Notes under the pieces: generated by a model
What the model saw: the letters and a program-made list of their open reading frames with translations, nothing else
Database searches by the model: none
What the model was told of the DNA's origin: nothing
NCBI RefSeq assembly: GCF_024868665.1
Contig: NC_079894.1
Coordinates: 5,915,426 to 5,979,425 of the forward strand
Reading direction: 5' to 3'
Source of the DNA: Triplophysa rosa
Lineage: Eukaryota; Chordata; Actinopteri; Cypriniformes; Nemacheilidae
Length of the DNA: 64,000 bases
Program-made: the position numbers and the translations under genes
Shown: piece by piece, positions 31,601-44,979 of the stretch
Layout: every line of letters starts with the position of its first letter
How positions within the stretch are numbered: the stretch's first letter is position 1

Positions 31601-34600
31601 ATGAAATTACATGAGTGTGAGTAAATGATGACAGAATTTTCGTTTTTGGATGAACTATCCATTTAACAATTCTCACCCGTAGTGGTGTCGGTTTGCCGAA
31701 ATTTTAACGTTTTCTCACTAAACGAAATCGTTATCACTTAGTGAAAAATCCCCTTAGTGCTATGAGAGCGGAAGTGACCTAGTTGGCTGAGATTTTAGCG
31801 GAAGTACGTCATCGTCCCATGTGCATATACCCCATTAATAATAATTCCCCCAAAATGATTACTAAATAACACAAAAAGAAAAAATATGATACATAATAAT
31901 AAAAAATCAAAGGGTCTGAGAGCCGAAAGTATAGACCGCTTCGGGTGATGTAAACAATCGCTGGTTCAACGCTGGTCCAGAAGAAGTTCCTGTTTCAGTT
32001 TTTTAACACTACACAAATGTTTGAACAAAATACAACCAACAGAACATTTCTCACCGAATCAAAATGTTAATCAAATATATTAATTTTATTATATTTATTA
32101 CATATTTAATTATGTATGTAAGATTTAAAAATAAAATAAGTAAAAATGAAACCGGAAATGCCTCTGGACCAGTGGTCTACACTGGAAGTTCTTAAAATTA
32201 TAATACACTATAAACAATTATACCTTATAAAAGTGATGAGTGTTTGTTTATCAGTACATTGTGATATGCGCTAACGTGTTTGGTTACATGTGTTGACTTT
32301 AGTATTGTGAAACTTGAGTTTGTGTCACAGTCTGTTGCTTGTCCATGAGAGGCATGTTGGGTCTTCAGAATGACACAGCCGTTTGTGTGTTTAGGATTTA
32401 TCATAATCTTACTTTACATTTCCTCGCTGTTTTCATTGGTAGGATTTTCTAGTGTCCCAACCAAGAAGCCAATCACATATCTAGGAAACAAAAGGTGTGT
32501 CTAGACACACAGCAGCTCATTGGAGGAAGTCTGACTGGCACGAGTTAACTGCTGACCAACTGACCAGGCATAGACTATTCATCACAGTCAAATGACTAAA
32601 TAATAAAAAGACTATTAATAGATAATGCTATTACTATAGTTAGGAAATAAGTACGTAATAAAGTTATATAGATCTGAAGGGTTATCTTTGTACTAATGGA
32701 GCTATTCATAGATCTTATCAGAGAATACAAATTTTAGATTCAAATTAATTTATAAATAAATAATGTAATACCTCCTCTTGTCACAAGCACCAAATATCCT
32801 TCAACCAATAAGAGATGATTATTAAGAGAAAAGTGTGAAAAATCAAGTTCAGGGATCATTTCCAAGATGAGTACCCATCTAGAGATTATTTTGCGTAAGA
32901 AAATTATCCCCATTTAAAATACTTTTCCCAGAGGGTCTCATTCTATGAAAAGGGAGGTATTATTTCGAGTGTTTGTACGTGTGTGTGTTCATGCCCCCAC
33001 CAGCTTGTCCAGCGCTATCTGTCTGATGTCTGCTTGAGGAATGCTATGTGACTATGGTATTTTTAGACTTGACCAGTTGAAATAGTGAAGCTCAGGCCAC
33101 GCTTAACATTAACACTAGCTGGTGTGGCTTCATGCAACACTTCGGTTGTGATTCGAGCTGACACACTCACCTTCTGAAACAAGTACAGTCTAAACACTTC
33201 TCATGCTGAAACCTAGAGCTTTTGAGATGACCGCAGAAGACCATAGCTCAACATTGAGGTAAAAAACGATAATATTTAAAAAATATAGGTACTGATATTG
33301 ATGGGTTGTTGTTTGGATACTTGGATACGCAGGATCATCTGAATGGAACCTCAGAGGAACTAGAACTAGTTTATCTAGAGATGTAGAACTCAGAACTTTT
33401 TTTTAAATAAGATTTGATCAACAAGCGATACTTAATACGTATTTTTTAATCTTATTTGATTCCCATCACTTTTGAAAGCTAATACTGTACCAACATATCC
33501 ATTAAATGTGTCACGTTTCTGATATGCGAATGTTCTGAATTATTGTAAATGTCAGTCATGCATCAGATACATCAGGGGCCGAGCGGTTTCCATGACAGGC
33601 CCTTGTTTTGGAACATATGCTTGCTGGAATTTCACGATGATTGTCACAAGGACCTTATTGATACGTGCTTGTATGCCAGGCTGGAACCTGTCAGTGTGTT
33701 TCTGGCTGTGGGCACAACCGTAGACAAGTTAAAAACATTGTTGAATTTTCTGTTGCGATTTAGCAAATATTTCGAGAATGTGGATTTTTTCCTGTCGGTC
33801 TGTTTGTTTAGCGTTATATTAGTGCGCTTTTCGTTTGGCTTGTTTAAGGATAAGACAGTCTACAGTCACCTGTTGTAGGTGCTTCACAAAAGTCATAACC
33901 AAGTCTTAAAGGGATAGTTCACCCAAAAATAAAAATTCTATCATGAATCACTCACCAAGTTGTTCCAAACCTGTATAAATGTATTTGTTCTGTCGAACAC
34001 AGAGAAAGATATTGTTGATCATAATCCTATGTGCATCCTGAAGCGAAACGCCATTGTTGGCTGAGATTTTAGTTGAAGTACGTCATCGACCCGTATGCAA
34101 ATACCCCATTGACTACCATGGTAGAAAAAATTTAAATGGCAGTCGAAGGTGCCCCAGAACTGTTTGCTTTCCTACATTCTTCAAAATATTCTTTTGTGTA
34201 CAACAGAACAAAGAAATATACAATAATTGTTCCTACTATGGTCGTGAATGATGTCCCAGAACTGTCAGTTGCTAACATTCGTCCAAATGTTTCTTCTTGT
34301 CAGATCAAAGAAATGTATACAGGTTTGAAACAACACAAGTCAATGATGACAGAGTTTTCATTTTTGGGTGAACTATACCTTTAAACCTTCTAAAGAAATT
34401 ATATTTTTTTGGTGAGTGTCGGCAACATATTCACTTAGAAGCTACCAATAGGAAAAATGGCAAGCAGTTTGATTTCAAATAGTGTCGACCATCAAACACC
34501 ACATGGCACCAGTCAGCTATTAGTTTTTCCAAACAGCCATCTATACCTCGTAACGAAAGATGTAATGTGACTAAATCCCCCCACGATTTTACAAGGCCAA

Positions 34601-37600
34601 CAGCATCATGTGGGTATCACACCTCATTGGTCTCCAGTCATCAGCTCTGGTCCGAGTTGGGCAAGCTCTCTTTCCTAAATAATCCGTATCAGCCACATGC
34701 TCGATGGTGAAATGCTAATGTGAGCTCTGTTGCCTCATAGTCACACGCGCTCCATGTGCCCCCCGTTAATAGGAAACCTCCGGTGGGGAAACATGTTACA
34801 GCAATGATAGAGGTGACAGCCTTTTGACCTGCAGGAAACACAACTAGAATCGAATTGCTTGGCATGTTTTGTTAAACACACCTGATTTGTGTTTAATATT
34901 TTTGAACACATTTAGGCACTCTAGAGGGCGTTGTTTGTTGTGTTTTTGACAAGGGGAAATGCAGGGCAACAGCTGTGAGGGGGCATAATACAAGATAAAG
35001 GGCATTAACAGGCTGCCTGTTAATAGATGCTTACCCGGTGCCAAGAAAGTCTCAGATGCCTCATCCCAAAAGTCATGCTAATTCATTCAAAGCCAAAAGA
35101 TCAAGGTTTGACCAATGAAATATCTACTCTATTTTTATTTGTTATTATTAGCGGCCCACTGCTGGATTCTTTTTTTAGAAAAAATGATCTTGTTTCCAAA
35201 ACAAAACATATTTAAACACCCCATGTTACATCGGATGTAACGTAAACCCAAAGGGTCCAAAGAAAATTTGATATGTGATTTATCGAAGTGAAAATGTTTG
35301 TCAAGCTTAAGCTGTCAGTAGGGTCTTTACGTGCAGCGTACCACATCAATATTATAAAATCTTGCATCATAGAAACAATAAAAGAAGGCGCGTCCTCAAA
35401 TTAGGCAAGAATTTCAATGCATGGACCGCCCATTTATAAATCAGGTATGTCCAAGTCGACTTGATTTCAATTATCACATGAATCTATTGTTGTGTTAAGT
35501 GAAAACAATCCTCTTGCTCATTGCTGTAACTGGATCACAACTAAGACTGGGAAGTATCTCACACATGCACCGTACACACTTATGGTATCTTCAAAAGCTT
35601 GCACGCTGTAATGCTGTTGTTATAGACATTTAATTCAACTGATTTAGTTAAATCTAAAATTGAATGTGTTTCAATGAGTGTCTGTTGAAAAATCTTTTGC
35701 TTAATTGTTTGTGCATTCATATGATTGAAGACTCCAAGTGCAAGATAACCCATATGGCATAACATAATTGTTAATTTAATAATGTCTTTGTCTTAATAAA
35801 ATGTAGTTACACATCTTGTATGGACATTCCAAAACATGTAATGACCTTAAACTCAATGCACATTACAGTATAGCATAGATTCCACTAGGGCTGCAACTAA
35901 CGATTCTTTTGATAATCGATTAGTTGGGCGATTATTTTTTCGATTAATCGATTAATCGGATAAAAAGTTTAATTAGATCTTTTGCTTATAATGACTAAAC
36001 CAGAGATGGGAAAAGTATACACAACTGAACTCATTTGCCTTCTCCAAAAATGTTGTGGATGTCTCCTAATTAACACACCAAGGCTGAGTTGATTCAGGTG
36101 TGTCATATTATAAGCAGCCAACAATAGTCTCTCCCAAACGTGGGAGGGATGGGGCGGTTGGCCAAAGAAATGTTTTTGTATCATTTAAAGTGAGATATTT
36201 GTCATTCAAATGTAGTGAAGTACAGTAAAGTATCCAGAAAAAATAATACGTAAGTATAGTACAAAAAGTGTACTTCCTTACTTACCACCTCTGATATAAA
36301 TAAACCCCCAAATCAGGGTATTTCACCTATAATGTACTTTGCAAAGTGCAAACGCCACAAATTGGGTTTTACAAATATAATCTTTAATTTAGTAATTTAA
36401 AACTCCCCTTTAAACATTAAAACTGCGCGGCTTTAAAAGATGCATACAAAACACGTTTGACTTTAAAACTGCGCTCCTCGCGCTGCACGGAGAGACAAGT
36501 TTGACTTTAAAACTGCGCAACTTGTGCTGCACAGAGAGACGCATGCACGGAGAGACACGTTAAAACTGCGCACCTCGCGATGCACAGAGAGACGCGCGCG
36601 ACTTTAAAACCGCGCACCTCGCGCTGCACGGAGAGATGCGCGCGACTTTAAAACTGCGCGCCTCGCGCTGCACGGAGAGACAAGTTTGACTTTAAAACCG
36701 CGCACCTCGCGCTGCACGGAGAGATGCGCGCGACTTTAAAACTGCGCACCTCGTCGCGCTGCACGGAGAGACGCGCGCACGGAGAGACAAGTTTGACTTT
36801 AAAACTGCGCAACTTGTGCTGCACGGAGAGACGCATGCACGGAGAGACACGTTAAAACTGCGCACCTCGCGCTGCACGGAGAGACGCGCGCGACTTTAAA
36901 ACTGCGCACCTCGTGCTGCACGCGACTTTAAAACTGCGCACCTCGTGCTGCACGGAGAGAGAAGTTTAACTTTAAAACTGTGCAGTTCATGCTGCACGGA
37001 GGGACATTTAAAAGTGAAGAAGACGCGCTTGATTTATAACTGCGCAGCTCGCAAGTGAGTGACGTCACAGACCAACTAATCGATAATGAAATTCGTTGAC
37101 AACAGTTGTTGCAGCCCTAGATTCCACACTACAGAGTTTCCTCAAGTTTGCTATTACTAAAAGAAAGCAAATGGTTCCTGTGACTCCAAAAACCAAGAAA
37201 GAGTAAAGAAATAGCAAAAAAGATTTATTTAACATTAATATACCGTTGAACACATGTTAAGTTCAAGATAAAAAAAAAAGAGCAAAGTCTAAATTCATAA
37301 ATATGGTTATTGATGTCATGTGGTGTGTTTAATTTTAGCTGGGAGGTCATTGACTCTGTCCAGGAGGGCAAGTCTGCATCAGGATCTCCATTCACAGACT
37401 CCTGGATGAGCTTCAAACTATTCCTTGAGGAGACTTCCTCTTTTAAACAGCAGAATCCAGGCAAGGTACGGATGGATTGACTGTGGACTCTTTGTGCAGT
37501 ACAGTATGAAGCAGTGCTGGAATATTAAACGCTGTATTTGTCTCTTACCACAGTTCTGTCTGCTGGTATGCAGTATGTGTTCGTTTCTGGCAATACTTGG

Positions 37601-40321
37601 CCGTTACATTCCAGGGGTTGTTATTTCATACATCTTAGGTAAGTGCCCAAGTTGGTTCTACTCAAAAACACTCGCTAATTATTATCTTATGTAAAGTGCC
37701 TTAGTATTTTCTTGACATACACATACGTTAATAACATTTGCACTGTTCAGCTCTTTAAGTTTAAGAATTATTATATCCGTGCTGCTATTGGCAAAGTGAA
37801 CACCCTTTCCTGGGTTTACCACAAGAATGAACTAGAACACCTGACATGTGATAGTGGATTCCTAATAGTGTAACTATGACGACATTCACTCAGTCTCTGG
37901 TTCCCAGCCGTCAGCAGGTTCATAAACACACTGGTAAGCATGACACGCACATGAATAGTTTCTGCATCTGTTTACTCCAGTGCTGGGCATTTTTCTCTGG
38001 CCCTTGGTGTCATCACATGAGTTTGGGATGTGGTTGGAACCAGTTCTGCAGAAACTGGACTTTGGAGTGGGCGAGTTTTTTCAGAAAATCAAGGAGAATC
38101 ATGGTACGTCTCGGAGACACAACGGTAAATGCGAAGCAGTTACAAATCTGAATTTTACATTATTTCCTTGATGAGGTGACTAGCATAAACCAGCACCAGG
38201 GGAAATTTGTTCATAAAGTTCATAACAGTAATGTCGGATTTGCATTCTCCACTATCCTTTCATACCCTAGAGAAAAGGATACTTCAGTCACAAGTCGAGA
38301 AAGAGAGCATTGAAGCGGATCTGTCTTCCCTTTTCCCAAAGGTCAGCTATCATACAACTGGCTGGCTATTATTACTCACATGTTTATGATTAGCCACTAA
38401 AAACTGTGAGCATTACCCAATTTGTCTATGTGAGAATAAACTGATATTGAACCAATCTCTTTCAGATGGACTCCACCGTGTGCAAAGAGCTGTCGATATC
38501 AGACACAGAGGTCTCTGAAGTAACATGGACTGACAATGGTACATTTAACCTTTCAGAGGGACACACGCCTCAGACAGAAAACTCAGACGGTAAACGCTAT
38601 TATCTTTCAGAAATATACACAAAATGGCCAAAAGAATGCTATTAGCTATTTCAGCTACAGTCTGTACAGACTTTCACATATAATCAAGTGTACACAGCTG
38701 TGCAATCCCCAATATCCAAATGTTGCGGTCGAGCTCCTTAAAGAAATGGCCTGCACAAAACCCAGACCTGTGCTATATTGAAAATACCCAATGTTTTTTT
38801 AATGAAATGTTCTACATGTACATGTTTTTGGCAGTGTTTTGGTACCTGCCTGGTATCTGGTATACGTTTTGCCATGTACAGTAGTGTGTGAATATGAAGT
38901 ATGTGTTGTAGTTTAATGATTTGTCAAGTCTAAGAGGTGCAGTCACCTTCTGGCACTGGTTAACATGTTCGATTAATAAATATATGAATAGATTAAAATA
39001 TATATTAATTAATATAATCAATATAGTCTACATTTTATTAACAAATAAAAAATAGGAGACGATTTCAAAATTATTTTCAGTTTTTTTACATTTACTATTT
39101 ACAGGTATGTGTTCAGGTAAAATGATAATGTTTGCTTTATTCTGTGAACTACTCACAATATTTCTCCCACATTTAAAATAAAAAGATTATTTCTATGTGC
39201 ATTTATCTTAAGAAAATGAAAACTAGAGAAACAGGTCAAAATAACAAAAAATATGCTCTGTATTTTGTCAGACCTCAAATACTGCGAAGAAAACTCTTCA
39301 TTTTCTCTTTTAAGCAATACAACAGTAATATTTGTACATGTATTTAGGAAAAGTTCCATTTTTTATGTGATAACCTTGATTTTTATCACAGTTTTCATGT
39401 GTCTTGTCAATCTGTTAGTCTTTCACATTCCTGAGGTTTCATTTTGTTGAAATTCAACAGACACTGGACTGGAATGACCATAATCTAGAATCTAGAAATG
39501 CTGATTAAATGCGGCTGTGTGTTATAATAAAATATAATCAAAATATAATACAATTACAAAATATGAATAAATACAGCATATTTAAATTTTACATTTTTTA
39601 TGTTGCTAAGTCACCATTGTGTGTGTTATCAGCAAATGACAAAACAGACTCTCTGACGGGTCATTTATTTATAAATAACGTTTTACTTTTTTGTGAAACT
39701 GAATGTGTTATTTGTGAATCGTGTCATAAATCAAATGTTGTGACTAACCGCCTTATGTTGCCATAAAGTATACTGCAAAAAAATTAAGTTTAGGTCTTCA
39801 TTGTTCTTTTTGACTGTCAATGTTTTCTATCATTTATTTTGTAATATTTTCTATTTTCTAACGTAGACTCAGACCGGAGAAGTGATGAGGAGGTCTTCAC
39901 AGGTGGACTGCCTGAGTTTCCCTCGCTGGACAATGGCTTGGGGACAAATGGAGAGGATGATGAAGATCTGAGCATTGGAATGCCCACCCCTCTGTCCCAT
40001 CCCAGCAGGTATGGGCCCACACAGTCAGAAGAAGAACCTACAGTCCAACCCCTTGAGGTTATGCAGAGGCTAGCAGGAGACATGATTACGGCAGCAGTCA
40101 CGGCAGCAATGCAGGAACGTCTGGAGGCCGCCGTACCTCCAGCGCTGGTCCAGGCACTGGCTGAGGAATCAGACAGCGAGGCAGAGGACTTTGAGCTGTT
40201 GGACCAATCAGAGCTGGAACAGCTGGAGGGGGAGCTGGGCCTGGACAGGGCAGACCGCAATAATCAGTCTAAGCCAAGTAAACCTTCAGGCTTTCTCTCT
40301 AAACTACTGGGACGAAACTGA
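28686..40321 (+). CDS. retreg1: Reticulophagy regulator 1 (FAM134B), 9 exons
   Basis: ER-phagy receptor that bends ER sheets through its reticulon-homology domain and binds LC3/GABARAP. Exons: 28686-28915, 29728-29834, 30155-30185, 37339-37465, 37554-37638, 37981-38103, 38271-38341, 38466-38589 and 39867-40321, giving 450 aa with agreeing phases. The first hairpin is [20 protein letters not shown] plus [20 protein letters not shown]; the second, in exons 5-6, is [20 protein letters not shown] onward. Exon 8 has [17 protein letters not shown]. The LIR is DFELL (Phe408 at 40190-40192), followed by [14 protein letters not shown] and the terminal GFLSKLLG. Three in-frame ATGs could start the protein (28569, 28686, 28773). 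28569 overlaps a CRE, so 28686 is preferred; 28773 is also well placed. AATAAA at 40448-40453 is an early poly(A) candidate. Intron 3 (7.2 kb) is full of transposons. Confidence 0.94.
31510..31668. repeat. One-sided copy of the TTAAAGGG MITE family
   Basis: Ends GTAAATGATGACAGAATTTT then TGAACTATCCATTTAA, the right end of the palindromic family found complete at 33904-34384 and 44980-45302. Confidence 0.6.
33904..34384. mobile_element. Palindromic MITE, TTAAAGGGATAGTTCACCC family
   Basis: Left end TTAAAGGGATAGTTCACCCA, right end TTTTTGGGTGAACTATACCTTTAA. Both ends carry TTAA, which could be the target site or part of the terminal repeat. It is widened by extra sequence in the centre. No protein. 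Confidence 0.7.
35886..37119. mobile_element. hAT-like non-autonomous transposon with perfect 8-bp target duplication
   Basis: Ends TAGGGCTGCAAC ... GTTGCAGCCCTA, flanked by GATTCCAC at 35878-35885 and again at 37120-37127. An exact 8-base duplication is the hallmark of hAT insertions. The 5' subterminal part repeats GATTAATCGATTAATCG. No transposase frame is visible. About half of the element is a tandem array (36420-37045). It lies in retreg1 intron 3. Confidence 0.85.
36420..37045. repeat. CpG-rich tandem array inside the hAT-like element
   Basis: About 14-16 imperfect units, most of 40-45 bases: GACTTTAAAACTGCGCACCT, then CGCGCTGCACGGAGAGACGC. Units alternate between GCGCGCGAC and AAGTTTGAC starts, and some are shortened. 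Open frames across it on the minus strand reflect the repeat period. Confidence 0.85.
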
Positions 40322-40482
40322 TCTTATTTAGAGGGTTTCCGCTTCCCTCTGTGATGGGATGTGGGTGGGAAGGTTTACAGGGAATGGTCCAGAGTTATAT
40401 CCACTGTTTTTACTGTGCTGGTGTGATTCAATTAATTTGCTATAAAAAATAAAAGTCATCTGGGGAGGGAGGTTATTTGTAT

Positions 40483-40496
40483 GGGGGGGGGGGGGG
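40483..40496. repeat. Poly-G tract, 14 bases
   Basis: An uninterrupted G run about 165 bases after the retreg1 stop codon. Confidence 0.95.
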
Positions 40497-41007
40497 TGTA
40501 TAGTGGCTTCATTTGAGTGGGTTATTGTAGATGTTTCCCATCAACCTTTCAAAGACCAGAGGGTTATGGACCAGAGTAATGTTTAGCTGTTAAAAGGCTG
40601 GTAGATGCAGAATATTTCATGTTTTGCTGCCAAATTGTTTTTCTCTTCATCTTAAAGCCTCCCACTAATAGACAATCAGCAGAAATTTCTATTTGACATT
40701 GTTTTCTATTTTTTATTTTCTCATGAAGGATTTTTGAAAAGCTAATGTAATCCCTTGCATGGATAGTTCTGTTTTGTTTATTGTTAGATTTGTATTGTTT
40801 TATTTGCACCTTACTTTAGAGTGATACAAGGCACTAGAGCAAACACACACCAAAGCTGAACAGATTTGATTTCATAAGCAAGTTAATTTAATTCTCTTAA
40901 TTTAAAGGGTTCATTTTCAGTCAAATGTAATAACCAAAAATATATCAAATCCCCATGAACTGTTAATCTGTAATCTATTGTTTATCTTTCTGATAAGGAA
41001 TATTTCA

Positions 41008-41228
41008 AAGTGATAGTTCACCAAAGAATGAAAATTCTGTCATGAATTACTCACCCTCAAGTCACTCCACAACCGTAAGACCTTTGTTCATCTTCAGAAC
41101 ACAAATTAATTTTCTCATTAATTTTCTAATTAACTCAGAGAAAATAAATGAAGGTCTTACGGTTGTGGAATGACTTGAGGGTGAGTCATTTATGACAGAA
41201 GTTTTATTCTTTGATGAACTATCCATTT
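41008..41228. mobile_element. Near-perfect palindromic MITE downstream of retreg1
   Basis: The left arm (GATAGTTCACCAAAGAATGA, CTCACCCTCAAGTCA, ACAACCGTAAGACCT) is mirrored by the right arm (AGGTCTTACGGTTGTGGAAT, GACTTGAGGGTGAGTCAT, GATGAACTATCC). Transcribed, it would fold into a hairpin of about 100 bp. Confidence 0.75.
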
Positions 41229-42049
41229 GTTTTCTGTAAGAAAGAGACCTGGCCTATTATTCGTAAATGCCTCTTTACTTAAAGATATATCCAAGACCAC
41301 ATTTCTGTTCACAGTGAGATTGGTGTTTAATGCATATCTAAATGTATTATTTCTAACAAACTACTGATGTATTATTAATGATGAATTTTGGTTTGACACG
41401 GATCAGCAGCCACTTTCCGACTGTGACTAAATGAACATGGGTTTCACAAATCACTTCTTTTTTTTGCCACTCATAATGAATGCTGTCTAAAAATAAATAT
41501 GAATTAATGTCAGTTGGATTTTTTTATTTAAATATAGTACTTTTTCCTATACTGTATGTGTCTCCTTTTAGATTGCTGCCATGCACATATGATTGCCTTA
41601 TATGACTGCAAAATATGGTTGTACATAAACAATATCAAGAATGTAATTAAAAACCGTATGATTGAACATTAATTTCTTCTTTCGTTTCTTTCCTGAGGAT
41701 GAGGATTACAGTTGAAGACATGTATATTAATTGACTTGTTTGAAAAGATCTTAAATGTTTTCAAATATATAGCTATAGCTTGTTACCTAATTCAGTATTA
41801 CAGGTAATATTAAATTTTATCCAGATGCTAATAAACAATGGAGCACTTTCACTGATGGTTTACCAGGTAAGGGGAGACTCAGTCCCCATAAAACTGCCCA
41901 TTTTAAGCACCGTGGAGCACCTCAAACAACACCAACCATACATCACCTAAACATTTCCTAAAGTCAGCAGCATAGTCAAGTTTTAACGCTTCAGACTGTA
42001 AATCACTATGTGGGATTTGGGGTATAATGTTTATACCATATGAGAACTT

Positions 42050-42180
42050 TTCATCATTTATTCACCCTCATGCAAAACTTGTATGACTTTCTTCTGCAGA
42101 ACACAAAAGAAGATATTTTGAAGACAGTCTGTAACCAAACAACATTGGACCCCATTGACTTCCATTGTATGGACACATGA
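42050..42180. repeat. MITE-family fragment
   Basis: Contains TTCTGCAGAACACAAAAGAA, GATATTTTGAAGA and CCCCATTGACTTCCATTGTA, shared with 27385-27530 and 49981-50180. Confidence 0.55.
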
Positions 42181-44449
42181 TGAATGAGTTGATTAGGACA
42201 ACATTTGTCTTTAAGAAAAATGTGTTTGGTTTTACGTTTTAAGTTCTGAAAGAAATTTAGAGATTGTTACTTTAAAAGTTAAACACACTGAAACGGTTAA
42301 AAAAGAAATGCATGTCTTGTGGTCCTCTAGGGGTTCAGCCCCAGCAGGAGGTGTTTTTACTACAGAACCATTTCTTTGTGAAGTGAGTTCTTTAATGTGG
42401 TGTTATATCTGGCTTAGGGCCAAAATAAAAATCAAAGAAGCCAAACGCTCCTTATGTGTCTGACATACTTTTCATTTCCCTACAAACTAAGATAAAAGAG
42501 ACAAAACGTTTACAGCACAGCAAACTGTAGTTGAAAATCCTTCCTTTTTATTATTTTGTACACCAAATGTTTGAGATATTGTAATAGAGAGACAGTTCTA
42601 AAAATATTCTAAACTAAAGAATCCTGATTTGTAAACAGCAGTACACAAGAATACATAGATGAAATTTCTTATGAGTCACGTTACCCACAGAGAAGAAATG
42701 TATCCATTTATGCTTTTATCTGTTTAACTGAATAACCATCACAACTTTGAAACTTAAAAGCAAGCATGAATCTTGAGTCTTGAGGGTTTTTTTTTGTACT
42801 GTTGTCTGCAAACTTTGTGTTGTTGGCTGAGACACAAACATATAATTTTACAGAAGCTATGTTTTTCTTAAAGAAAAACATTTGTGGACATGTAGCTTGT
42901 CTCAAATCTTGTAAACTCAAGACATGACTGAACCACTATGAGTTTTATTGCCTTGACCTTCCTGCCATGGTCCTGCAACAGACTTTACAAAAAAACCTCA
43001 CTTGTAAAGTTTGTGAAATATAGCAACATTGGAATTGTAAAATGTGGAAAGTGTAAGTAAAAACATGTACATTCCCATAGTCAAAAGAAATGCCCTCTCT
43101 TTGAAATCTTTTGATGTTTCTTGATGAAAGCAAATTTCTTTTCTTAAATGTTTTTCACTGAGAAATGACAATTCCAATATAACCTTAAACATTTCTCTTC
43201 CATTTGTTTTAAGTCCTTTCAAAAAGTTGTATGTCTCCTGAAATGATAAAATCAACTTCTCTGCAATAATAGAGCAAAAATGATTTTTCTAGTGGACATA
43301 AGCTGTAAAGCAATACATATATATAAAGTTGAACGCTAGTAGCAGCAATTTATTTCATCGAACCAAATACATTCAGTACATTCAACGGTTTTTAATGTTT
43401 GTCTTTTTCTAAAGTCTTCTCTGGCTCCAGGTGTTCTCCAGGAGAACCTCACATTCTTCTACATGTGGTATGTTAAAATTATGAGGCCGTATCATTTTGG
43501 TGTGTTCATCTGCTTCCAGCTTGGATTGCAGGTTTATGTGCTGTGTGAAACATCTGTTTGCAGCCAGTAAGAAGTTTAATTATATGTGTAACAGTGGATG
43601 TGCTGATCCGGCCGTCCCATCATCATGACAGATGATGAATGAATCTCAGTGGATACGATGACATAAAATACCAAATCAACTTCATGAATGAGTGTATGTC
43701 ACATATGAAACAAAAACTCCACTATTTAACTATAGATTCAGACTGCAATCAAGTGTCTTTGCAAGAAACTACCTGATATGATATATGACAAGCCATCAAG
43801 CAGAACTATCATGTTAGGGCCGTAAAAGTGGTAATGTTAGATTGCTGACCCAACCATGATCTTTTATAATGTCCAGTTAGCCTCTGGCCTTCAGTTGCTG
43901 TCAGTTTCCAACACGGCAGACAGTTTTTCTTCTTTGCTGCAGAATCTTTAGAGAGTGTGAAGAAATTGCCTTCTGAAAATTGTTGACAGGAATCTGTTTG
44001 CTTTAGGGGGGGTTACAGCTGGGGTCTTTTCATGCTTTATGTTGTTGTGCTATCTATGTTTTGACTTTTATTACACTACACTCTTTAGATTTTCAGAAAC
44101 ACAGAATTTTTTAGAACTTAGAACATAAACTAGGGTGATAAAATCTGACAGTGATCTCAGCACATGTTGTCTCAAACAAAATGAATATTTGCCAGAATAG
44201 GAGAAGAGTTCAGGTTTATGACAGATGGCACCCCATTCATCAACCAGTAAAAAGAGTACTTCCTTGAATATTTCTACATCCCTCCGGCCCCTTCTACCAA
44301 GTTGGATCTTGCTGCTTTTCTTCCTAATTACAGGACTCCCATTGGTGGATGAGCTGATTTTAGAGAGAGCCAATCCCAATAAGGGTAACAGCACGCTCCT
44401 GACATATGACATGCCTTTTTGTTCTTAATGATCATGGAGCTCCTTAAAG

Positions 44450-44571
44450 CTGTTGCGCTGCACGGCAGCACCTCAGAGGGTTTGGAGGGGAGTGCAGAGG
44501 CTGGCTAAAGAGTTGAGTACACCCCTTCAGAGCCCATTTAACAGCATCTTCAAAACTTTCTGCTGTAACAG
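44450..44571 (+). other. Probable 5' UTR exon of the actinodin gene
   Basis: Ends at a good donor (GTAACAG|GTAGGA, 44571/44572), before a phase-free acceptor at 45473-45474 that precedes the ATG by 10 bases. The left boundary is a guess. Confidence 0.45.
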
Positions 44572-44979
44572 GTAGGAACACATCACATGACTCTCTTTTT
44601 ATCTAATTGGCAGGTGCTGAGATCTTTCAATGTGCTACTAAAATATGTATATATTTTACCATTATATTTTGGGATCTTGTATATATATCCCATTGTATTT
44701 GACTGGTATTTGACTTATTTTGCTTCTCAGGTAAACTGCCATATTGTCATATCTGTTGTATATTCCATAATGTATTTGTAATTTTGTAAATGAAGATACA
44801 AGCGATTGCTTCGTTTTTGCATCCTATTCTAAAAAAAAGAAAATACTTTAGGGATATGAAATGTCGTAAAATGGAGTCAGAACTGGCAAATTTACATATA
44901 TTATGTGTTTACACTAACAAAGAGTATAACCAGAATTGCAATTGCAAGAGGTGTTTCTGTCTGCTGGTATCATTGCAAT

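Larger units (their letters stand above)
30186..37338. other. retreg1 intron 3 with several transposable elements
   Basis: No exon evidence inside. It holds a one-sided MITE at 31510-31668, a full MITE at 33904-34384 and a hAT-like element at 35886-37119. 31790-31850 repeats part of the MITE at 34047-34115 (GGCTGAGATTTTAG, GAAGTACGTCATCG). The rest is AT-rich unique sequence as far as I can see. Confidence 0.5.
40322..44450. other. retreg1 3' UTR and intergenic DNA before the actinodin gene
   Basis: The retreg1 3' UTR probably runs from 40322 to the AATAAA at 40448 or further, perhaps to about 41660. A poly-G run is at 40483-40496 and a palindromic MITE at 41008-41228. 42050-42180 resembles a MITE half. 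42200-44450 holds nothing I recognise. Confidence 0.4.

Noticed and set aside
36648..36877. Two overlapping minus-strand frames of about 60 codons
   Set aside because: They follow the minisatellite period and encode only its repeats.
36420..37045. Regular repeats resembling a CRISPR array
   Set aside because: Units are contiguous imperfect tandem copies without unique spacers, inside a eukaryotic transposon.
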